Positions 13,558-18,705 of a DNA stretch of 18,705 bases are shown here, piece by piece; position 1 is the stretch's first letter; each line of letters starts with the position of its first letter. The stretch spans positions 1 to 18,705 of the forward strand of contig DASQNO010000002.1 of the NCBI GenBank assembly GCA_035644935.1, read 5' to 3'. Made by a program: the position numbers and the translations under genes. The notes beneath the pieces are model-generated. The model saw only the letters and a program-made list of their open reading frames with translations. It did not search any database and had not been told where the DNA came from. Source of the stretch: CADCVW01 sp035644935. Its GTDB lineage: Bacteria; Pseudomonadota; Alphaproteobacteria; Sphingomonadales; Sphingomonadaceae.

Positions 13558-14328
13558 ATGACGGTAGCGACCAACATGATGAATGGCCGGACACCCAAGA
13601 AGTTCCACGAAGCCACGAAGATGGCCGTTGCGCTGATCTGCATGAGCTTCGTGCCGAGCGAGGCTTTCGCGGCGGATCTTCTGGCGACGCTCGACGGCGC
13701 GGGTGATGCGACGAAGTCCAATGACGCGGCCAAGGCCGACACGGTCGAAGCTTCGGGCGAGGGCGGTCCGTTCCAGACGGTGCGCGCCGCGTTCGATCCC
13801 AAGTTCAAGGCGCTGTTTCTGGGCTGGAAGCGGCTCGATCCGGTGCAGCCGGGCATGATCGCCATTCCTTCGGCCAAGCCGGTCCCGGCCGCGCAGGCGC
13901 GGTTCACCAGCGGTTTCGGCACTCGTTCCGATCCTTTCAAAGCGACGCGCGCGATGCACTCCGGCATCGACCTCGCCGGCCCGGTCGGCACCTCGATCTA
14001 CGCCACGGCAGACGGTTATGTGGGCCGCGCCGGCGTGGTGGGCGCCTACGGCAATCTGATCGAGCTGGAGCACGGCAAGAGCATCCAGACGCGTTACGGG
14101 CATCTGTCCTCGATCCTGGTTCGTCCGGGTCAGCGCGTGAAGCGCGGCGACCTGATCGGCCGCATGGGTTCGACCGGGCGGTCGACGGGCAGCCATTTGC
14201 ACTACGAAGTTCGAGTCGACGGCGCGGCGGTCAACCCGATCCCGTTCATGCAGTCGGCAGATTACGTGCAGATGGCGCAGAACCGCGGCAATGGAACGCA
14301 GATCGCGTTGGGCGGACCCGAAAACTGA
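13558..14328 (+). CDS. M23 family metallopeptidase (LytM-type peptidoglycan endopeptidase)
   Basis: A 256-residue protein with an N-terminal signal-like segment (MAVALICMSFVPSEAFAAD, probable cleavage after ~38), a linker of ~75 residues, and a C-terminal M23 domain. The zinc ligands are visible: His134 and Asp138 in MHSGIDLAG, and His215 in GSHLHYEV, with the catalytic His182 in RYGHLS. SGFGTRSDPF (~118-127) is the usual domain opening. Active M23 enzymes cleave peptide cross-links in peptidoglycan, and all catalytic residues are present here, so it should be active rather than a regulatory LytM protein. ATG at 13558 is used; ATG at 13576 is an alternative. Confidence 0.93.
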   Translation: MTVATNMMNGRTPKKFHEATKMAVALICMSFVPSEAFAADLLATLDGAGDATKSNDAAKADTVEASGEGGPFQTVRAAFDPKFKALFLGWKRLDPVQPGMIAIPSAKPVPAAQARFTSGFGTRSDPFKATRAMHSGIDLAGPVGTSIYATADGYVGRAGVVGAYGNLIELEHGKSIQTRYGHLSSILVRPGQRVKRGDLIGRMGSTGRSTGSHLHYEVRVDGAAVNPIPFMQSADYVQMAQNRGNGTQIALGGPEN

Positions 14329-14378
14329 GATCGGCTCCAAGGCTTGCCTGAAGCTCGCTGCGTGCCCATCTGGCAGGA

Positions 14379-14714
14379 ATGCCACAAGACGCCACTATCC
14401 GGCTGACCCAGGCCGCAGCTGATCGGGTCGCCGCGATCGCCGTGCGTCAGGGCAAACCCGCGATCTTGAGGCTGGCCGTGGATGGTGGCGGTTGCGCCGG
14501 ATTTCAGTACCGCTTCGAACTCGCCGATGGTGTCTTGCACGACGACCGAGTCGCGGCGCGGGGACCGGTCCGGCTGGTCGTCGACGCGATAAGCCACGAC
14601 CTTCTCGACGGCAGCGCGGTGGACTTTGTCGAGAGCCTCGGCGGAACCGCTTTTCGCGTGACCAACCCCAACGCGGCGTCGGGTTGCGGGTGCGGATCGA
14701 GCTTTTCGATCTGA
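14379..14714 (+). CDS. HesB/IscA/ErpA-type iron-sulfur cluster carrier
   Basis: A 111-residue A-type carrier that accepts Fe-S clusters from scaffold proteins and passes them to apoproteins. The three ligand cysteines are present: Cys39 in GGGCAGFQY, and Cys103/Cys105 in SGCGCGSSF near the C-terminus. IRLTQAAADRVAAI is the typical opening. The length is normal. A weak CAGGA directly abuts the ATG, so the start is less certain than the family. It lies 56 bases upstream of the exonuclease III gene. Sequence does not settle IscA versus ErpA, so no symbol is given. Confidence 0.92.
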   Translation: MPQDATIRLTQAAADRVAAIAVRQGKPAILRLAVDGGGCAGFQYRFELADGVLHDDRVAARGPVRLVVDAISHDLLDGSAVDFVESLGGTAFRVTNPNAASGCGCGSSFSI

Positions 14715-14770
14715 GCACGGCGCGGTCGCCGATACTGGCGTGACCGCGGCGCGACGATTAAGCCTGCGCG

Positions 14771-15544
14771 ATGGAGATCGTTACTTACAACGTCAATGGC
14801 ATCAAAGCGCGGCTGCCCCGGCTGCTCGAGTATCTTGATGAGCAACAGCCCGAGGTCGTCTGCCTCCAGGAACTGAAGAGCCCCGACGAAGGCTTTCCGG
14901 GCGCCGAGATTGCGGCGCGCGGCTACGGCGCGCTCTGGCACGGGCAGAAGAGCTGGAATGGTGTGGCCGTCCTGGCCCGCGGAGCGACGCCGACGTTGCG
15001 CCGCGTCGGCCTGCCCGGCGACGAAACCGACGAGCAGAGCCGCTACATCGAGGTGGAGGTGGAAGACACGGTCATCGCCTCGCTCTACTTGCCCAACGGC
15101 AACCCGCAGCCGGGACCCAAGTTCGACTACAAGCTGGCGTGGATGAAGCGCCTGGCCGAGCACGCGCGCACGTTGCTGGCCGAGGAGCGGCCAGTCGTGC
15201 TAGCCGGCGATTACAACGTCGTTCCGACCGACGCCGACGTGTTCTCGGCCGCGAAAACCGTCGATGATGCGCTGCTGCGTCCGGAGTCGCGCGCGCACTT
15301 TCGGGCGTTGCTCAGCCAAGGTTGGACGGATGCCATGCGTGCGCTGCACCCGGACGAGCGAATCTACACATTCTGGGATTATCAGATGGGCGCGTGGCAG
15401 CGGGATGCGGGGTTTCGCATCGACTTTCTGCTGCTCAGCCCGCAAGCGGCGGACCGCCTGGTCGAGACCCAAGTAGACAAGGCATATCGCGGGCGGGAAA
15501 AGGCGTCCGATCATGCCCCAACGTGGGCCCGCCTAGAGGCCTAG
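14771..15544 (+). CDS. xth: Exodeoxyribonuclease III (AP endonuclease)
   Basis: A 257-residue enzyme of base excision repair that cuts DNA at abasic sites and removes 3' blocking groups. Exonuclease-endonuclease-phosphatase family motifs are all present: Asn7 in TYNVNGIKAR, metal ligand Glu34 in CLQELK, WNGVAVLAR (~62-70), Asp147-Tyr-Asn149 in AGDYNVVPTDAD, Asp218 in FRIDFLLLS, and the final Ser-Asp247-His248 in EKASDHAPTW. The ATG start gives the usual beginning MEIVTYNVNGIKAR. It converges on the acyltransferase-like gene with a 12-base gap. Confidence 0.95.
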   Translation: MEIVTYNVNGIKARLPRLLEYLDEQQPEVVCLQELKSPDEGFPGAEIAARGYGALWHGQKSWNGVAVLARGATPTLRRVGLPGDETDEQSRYIEVEVEDTVIASLYLPNGNPQPGPKFDYKLAWMKRLAEHARTLLAEERPVVLAGDYNVVPTDADVFSAAKTVDDALLRPESRAHFRALLSQGWTDAMRALHPDERIYTFWDYQMGAWQRDAGFRIDFLLLSPQAADRLVETQVDKAYRGREKASDHAPTWARLEA

Positions 15545-15552
15545 CCCGACCT

Positions 15553-15569
15553 GGCGCTAGAGCGCCTTT
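15553..15569. terminator. Possible weak terminator at convergent gene ends
   Basis: A GGCGC / GCGCC hairpin (15553-15557 and 15562-15566) with loop TAGA is followed by TTT on +, nine bases after the xth stop. It overlaps the stop codon of the opposing gene. The stem is only five pairs and the T-run is three bases, so function is doubtful. Confidence 0.3.
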
Positions 15570-16696
15570 GCGAAGATCCGGTAGACCTTGTTGATCCGGG
15601 TCTGCAGCGCGTCGGCAATGGCCTTCATTCCCTCATTCTCTTCGAGGATCCAGCCTATCTCTGCGCGCCTGCCGCCATAGTCGGCAATTGTCGCAAGCCG
15701 AATATCCTCGATGAGCGTAAACGCGAGCTGCCCTGCGAGCGGCGTCGACTGCAGCCGCTTGACGACGCCCATGAGGGGCACGCGAACCGTGTGCGTGCGG
15801 GGCTTGCGCAGGCGCAGAAGCAGCTTGGCCCAGCCGAACGGAAACAGCCTCCCGTCGAGGTCGCGAGTCAATTCGTTGACGTCCGGCAAGGTAATCATGA
15901 AAGCAACCGGTTCACTGTCATATTCGGCGATACGGATCAGGTCCTCGAAGACGATCGGCTTGAGCTTCTTGCCGGCATAAGCAATCTCTGCGTCGGTCAG
16001 CGGGATGAAGCCCCAGTTGTCGGACCATGCGTCGTTGAGGATGCCGAGGATGATCGCGGCTTCGGCATCGAAGCGCGACTTGTCGACCTTGCGCACGTTA
16101 ACGCGCGGATTGCGGGCGGTGGATGACACGAGCCTGCGCACGAGCGCAGGCATCTTCTGCGTGATGTCGAGTTCGTAGCAGAGCAGGTCCTTGACGCCCC
16201 GGTAGCCGGAAGCCTCGATATGCGCCGCGTACCCCGGCTTGTGGTGGCCCATCATGACCGTCGGCGGCTGATCGAAGCCGTCGATGAGCAATCCCGGTTC
16301 ATCCCAGACGGAGAGGGTGAAGGGACCCAGCGCGCGCGTCATGCCGCGACCGCGCAGCCAATCCTCCGCCTGGTGAAGCAGGGCCGCAGCGACCTCGACA
16401 TCTTCTGCTTCGAAAAACCCCCATTGGCCCGTGCCGCGACCCATATGATGTTCGACCAGCGCGTCGACCTGCGCCGAGATACGGCCGACCACGCGATCAC
16501 CGCGTCGGGCGAGGAAGAAGGCCGCTTCGGCATGTTCGAACCAGGGGTTCCTGGCCGGGTCCATCAGACCCGCGACTTCGGCCTTCAACGGTGCGATCCA
16601 GTGCGGATCGCCGGCGTAGAGACGCCACGGCAAATCGATGAACCGCCGACGGTCGCCAGCTCCACGGATCGGACGAACCGAGATCCCGGCGTTCAT
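15557..16696 (-). CDS. GNAT-fold acyltransferase-like protein (ceramide synthase candidate)
   Basis: A 379-residue soluble protein. The first part carries FIDLPWRLYAGDPHWIAPL (~19-37), NPWFEHAEAAFFLARR (~49-64) and DRVVGRISAQVDA (~66-78), the pattern of a widespread family with a GNAT-like N-terminal half, often annotated as N-acetyltransferase or, misleadingly, dATP pyrophosphohydrolase. No membrane helix or signal peptide is seen. The ATG has GAGG eight bases upstream, overlapping the stop of the hydroxylase gene (10-base gap), so both are on one transcript. Known: the bacterial ceramide synthase of Caulobacter is a GNAT-type N-acyltransferase. Inferred: with a fatty acid hydroxylase as partner in a sphingolipid-making clade, this protein could acylate a sphingoid base. 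Another acyl acceptor is equally possible. Confidence 0.7.
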   Translation of the reverse strand: MNAGISVRPIRGAGDRRRFIDLPWRLYAGDPHWIAPLKAEVAGLMDPARNPWFEHAEAAFFLARRGDRVVGRISAQVDALVEHHMGRGTGQWGFFEAEDVEVAAALLHQAEDWLRGRGMTRALGPFTLSVWDEPGLLIDGFDQPPTVMMGHHKPGYAAHIEASGYRGVKDLLCYELDITQKMPALVRRLVSSTARNPRVNVRKVDKSRFDAEAAIILGILNDAWSDNWGFIPLTDAEIAYAGKKLKPIVFEDLIRIAEYDSEPVAFMITLPDVNELTRDLDGRLFPFGWAKLLLRLRKPRTHTVRVPLMGVVKRLQSTPLAGQLAFTLIEDIRLATIADYGGRRAEIGWILEENEGMKAIADALQTRINKVYRIFAKAL

Positions 16697-16706
16697 CGAG
16701 GAAGCC

Positions 16707-17468
16707 TCAGGCGCGTTCGCGCTGCCGCGGGTGGCCAGTCACGACGCCGCCCGAAAGCCGGGCAACGTGCGGATAGCGCTCGGCGACCTCGGGCGTGTAG
16801 CCCAAGTTGAACACCGTCGCGCTCTTCGCCTTCCGCTCGCCCTTGTCATAATGCGTGCCGAAGAGCTTGTCCCAGAAGAAGGTGGTTATGCCGAAATTGC
16901 CGGTCTCGTCGTGAAAGTGATGCGCCATGTGCTTGCGCTTCATCTCCGCGAGCCACTTGTTCTTGGGCTTGTACGCCAGATGCTGGATGCAATGGCAGAA
17001 TTCATAAAAGGCCGTCGTCAGGAGACCGGTCGCCAAAGCGATCGCTGCCCCGCCAACACCGCCTAACGCGTAGCCGATCGGCACGGTGACGAGCGCGATT
17101 GTCGGCAGCGTCGTGTGCAAGGCCCCGAACAGAACCTCCAAATGGTTGGGGTCTTGATGATGGTCGTAATGAATGCGCTTCCAGGTCGAGGCCAGTGGGG
17201 CCATCTTAAACATCCAGCGGCTGTGCAGGACAAAGCGATGGAGGACGTACCAGACGAGCGGATAGGCCAGCGCGGAGAGGCCGATCGCGGTCAACGTCGG
17301 CAGCAGTGGCGCGGGGTTGAAGGCAAACACGGCGATGGAGGCCGCCGCGAGCACCAGATAGGCAATGATCGCCGGGTACTGGAAATAGGCCACCACGAGT
17401 TCGCCCAGGGTCATGCGATCGAGGTGGTGCGCGCGCTTCCAGATGCCCGGGCGTAGCGAATTCATCAT
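16707..17468 (-). CDS. Sterol desaturase / fatty acid hydroxylase superfamily protein
   Basis: A 253-residue integral membrane di-iron enzyme of the family that includes fatty acid 2-hydroxylases. The His clusters are intact: HRFVLH (~77-82), HYDHH (~100-104), HCIQH (~159-163) and HMAHHFH (~180-186), followed by NFGITTFFWDKLFGTHY, typical of the superfamily. Hydrophobic pairs at ~28-50, ~57-76 and ~115-155 would span the inner membrane. Start uncertain: TTG 17480, GTG 17474 (GAGG eight bases upstream), ATG 17468 and ATG 17465 are all in frame. It is followed by the acyltransferase-like gene. Sphingomonads carry 2-hydroxymyristate amide-linked in glycosphingolipids, so 2-hydroxylation of that chain is a reasonable inferred role; carotenoid or other lipid hydroxylation is an alternative. 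Confidence 0.85.
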   Translation of the reverse strand: MMNSLRPGIWKRAHHLDRMTLGELVVAYFQYPAIIAYLVLAAASIAVFAFNPAPLLPTLTAIGLSALAYPLVWYVLHRFVLHSRWMFKMAPLASTWKRIHYDHHQDPNHLEVLFGALHTTLPTIALVTVPIGYALGGVGGAAIALATGLLTTAFYEFCHCIQHLAYKPKNKWLAEMKRKHMAHHFHDETGNFGITTFFWDKLFGTHYDKGERKAKSATVFNLGYTPEVAERYPHVARLSGGVVTGHPRQRERA

Positions 17469-17533
17469 TCCCACAATCAATGCCTCGCAAAATGTTTAAT
17501 GGGGACAACGGCGTAGCCGCCTCAATCCCATAC

Positions 17534-17551
17534 TTGTCATGAACCTGTCAT
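17534..17551 (+). promoter_or_regulatory. Pho-box-like direct repeat
   Basis: TTGTCAT (17534-17540), four bases GAAC, then CTGTCAT (17545-17551): two 7-bp repeats at 11-bp spacing, matching the PhoB binding pattern CTGTCAT-N4-CTGTCAT in all but one base of the repeats. It lies 66 bases before the hydroxylase ATG. The repeats read on +, opposite to the hydroxylase operon, and no gene lies downstream on +. It may be a reversed site, serve an unannotated transcript, or be chance. Confidence 0.4.
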
Positions 17552-17619
17552 GGCAATGAGGCCGAACTTAGACCGACCCGCCGTCCGTCGCAATTAGCTA
17601 CCTAGATGCCGAAGCCCAG

Positions 17620-18705
17620 CTAGAGGCGCAGGCGCGTGGCGGCGCGTCCCATGAAGGCCTTGTCGGACGGTCCCAGCCCGAGGCGCGCCGAAAGCCATAG
17701 GCCTGTCAGCAGCGCCGCGGCGAACGCCGCGAGTTCGACCACCGAGGGAAGCCCGGCCAAAAGAGGCAGCAGACCCAGAAAAGCGATCGAGATCGTCAGG
17801 GCTGTCGCAAGCGCGCGAGGGAAGGGCGATCCGAAGGGATGCAGGTGCAGGTCTCGCCACAGCTGCGCCACGGCGACGATCGACATAGTGACGACGCCCA
17901 GCGCGACCGCGGCAGCCAAGCCGGCAGCGCCGTAACGAGGCAGCAGCACGGTGGTGGCGGCGATCGCGACGCCGAGCGCCGCCCCTGAACTGATCAGCGG
18001 CTTAATCCGGCGGCTGGCGACCTGCTGGATCGCGCCCGCCTGACCGCCGATGGCTTCAACGGCGCGGCCAAGCGTCAGCAGCGTCACCATGGCGCCGGCG
18101 GCATAGGCCGCAGGCTCGAAAAGCTGCAGCACGATGTGCCGGCCGCCGATCAGCGCGGCCGCGAGCGGCAGCGACAGGACGACGGAGACGCGGGTGGCGA
18201 AGCCGTACAGCGGAGCGATGGCGGCACGGTCGTCGCGCGCCACTGCCGAGGACAAAGGTCCTATAACGTAGGAGAACGCCATGCGGACGAGCTGCACCAG
18301 GCTCGAGAGCTTGCGTGCGATGGTGTATAGCCCCGCCGACGTCGCCCCGGCGGCCCCAGGGTACCAGGCGTTAAGCACCAGGGGCGGCGCGTCGCTCAGC
18401 AGCCGGCTGATGATGTTGGCCGGCAGGATCGAGAGGCCGGCCGCCGCCGTGCTGCGTAGCTGCCGGCGGTGGCCCGGCGCGCCCCAAAGCCGCAGGTCGT
18501 AGTGACGCCGGAGCAATCGGACGGAGAGAGCCGCGGTCACCGTCAGGCTGACCAGATGCGCAACGAGCAGCGCAAGCGTGTCGACGCCTACCGCCCACAG
18601 CAGAACGGCCGCGCCGAGGCGGATCACTTGTTCGCCGATCAGGCGGAGGCGGATCTCGGGACCGAAAGCGCGCTTGGCGCGCAAGGCGGACGTCGAGATT
18701 TCGAC
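17620..18705 (-). CDS. Polysaccharide/oligosaccharide flippase (Wzx-like), 5' end outside window
   Basis: The reading frame is open to the right edge, so the N-terminus is missing; 361 residues are visible. They hold about ten hydrophobic segments in the regular spacing of the MOP (Wzx/RfbX) exporter superfamily, including LGAAVLLWAVGVDTLALLVAHLVSLTV, an amphipathic GLYTIARKLSSLVQLVRMAFSYVIGPLSS and GLYTIARK, which matches the family motif around transmembrane helix 7-8. Such proteins move lipid-linked sugar repeats across the inner membrane for exopolysaccharide or O-antigen assembly. Full-length members have about 450-500 residues. It is the only hint in the window of a polysaccharide cluster, which would continue beyond the right edge. 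Confidence 0.85.
   Translation of the reverse strand, partial: VEISTSALRAKRAFGPEIRLRLIGEQVIRLGAAVLLWAVGVDTLALLVAHLVSLTVTAALSVRLLRRHYDLRLWGAPGHRRQLRSTAAAGLSILPANIISRLLSDAPPLVLNAWYPGAAGATSAGLYTIARKLSSLVQLVRMAFSYVIGPLSSAVARDDRAAIAPLYGFATRVSVVLSLPLAAALIGGRHIVLQLFEPAAYAAGAMVTLLTLGRAVEAIGGQAGAIQQVASRRIKPLISSGAALGVAIAATTVLLPRYGAAGLAAAVALGVVTMSIVAVAQLWRDLHLHPFGSPFPRALATALTISIAFLGLLPLLAGLPSVVELAAFAAALLTGLWLSARLGLGPSDKAFMGRAATRLRL

Overview
The window is a GC-rich piece of chromosome from an alphaproteobacterium, most likely a sphingomonad (order Sphingomonadales). The evidence is the complete PhyR / NepR / PhyP / EcfG general stress response locus with sphingomonad-style spacing, a glnE-bcp pair, and a SPOR-nagZ-tatABC cluster. 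No rRNA, tRNA, IS element, prophage or CRISPR array was seen. Coding density is high, and nearly all of the content is core genome.

Layout. (1) Positions 1-4849, all on +: the 3' part of a SPOR-domain protein, then nagZ (peptidoglycan recycling), then tatA-tatB-tatC (twin-arginine export), then a two-HKD phospholipase D / cardiolipin synthase-like gene that overlaps the end of tatC. scpA and scpB, which commonly sit between nagZ and tatA in alphaproteobacteria, are absent from this position. (2) Positions 4850-6051: a hairpin terminator, a 42-aa entericidin-type lipoprotein on the minus strand with a good EcfG-type promoter, a 339-bp upstream interval holding two long hairpins and a run of nine G, then a translationally coupled pair made of a 61-aa unknown protein and a general stress protein 26-like flavin-binding protein. 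(3) Positions 6061-9898: the general stress response core. phyP and nepR are read on minus from an EcfG-type promoter. phyR diverges from them on +, followed by a 46-aa one-helix membrane protein and ecfG. PhyP keeps the HHRVKNN phosphoacceptor region but has lost the recognisable ATP-binding residues. (4) Positions 9895-15544: a 58-aa minus-strand ORF tail-to-tail with ecfG, then glnE, bcp, an M23 endopeptidase, an ErpA/IscA-like protein and an exonuclease III, all on +. (5) Positions 15557-18705, all on minus: a GNAT-fold acyltransferase-like protein and a sterol-desaturase-superfamily fatty acid hydroxylase in one tight operon, then the 3' part of a polysaccharide flippase. A Pho-box-like direct repeat lies in front of the hydroxylase, but in reverse orientation relative to it.

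How the genes fit together. In the stress module, the known alphaproteobacterial logic is that phosphorylated PhyR sequesters the anti-sigma factor NepR and frees EcfG. The nearby entericidin and flavin-binding stress protein look like output genes placed next to their regulator. The acyltransferase-hydroxylase pair may act on sphingolipids: sphingomonads carry 2-hydroxymyristate in glycosphingolipids, and a GNAT-type ceramide synthase is known in Caulobacter. That assignment is inference.

The least-explained items are the two unlisted small proteins flanking ecfG (46 aa and 58 aa), the degenerate PhyP, the missing scpAB, and the acyltransferase-hydroxylase operon with its oddly oriented Pho-like repeat.
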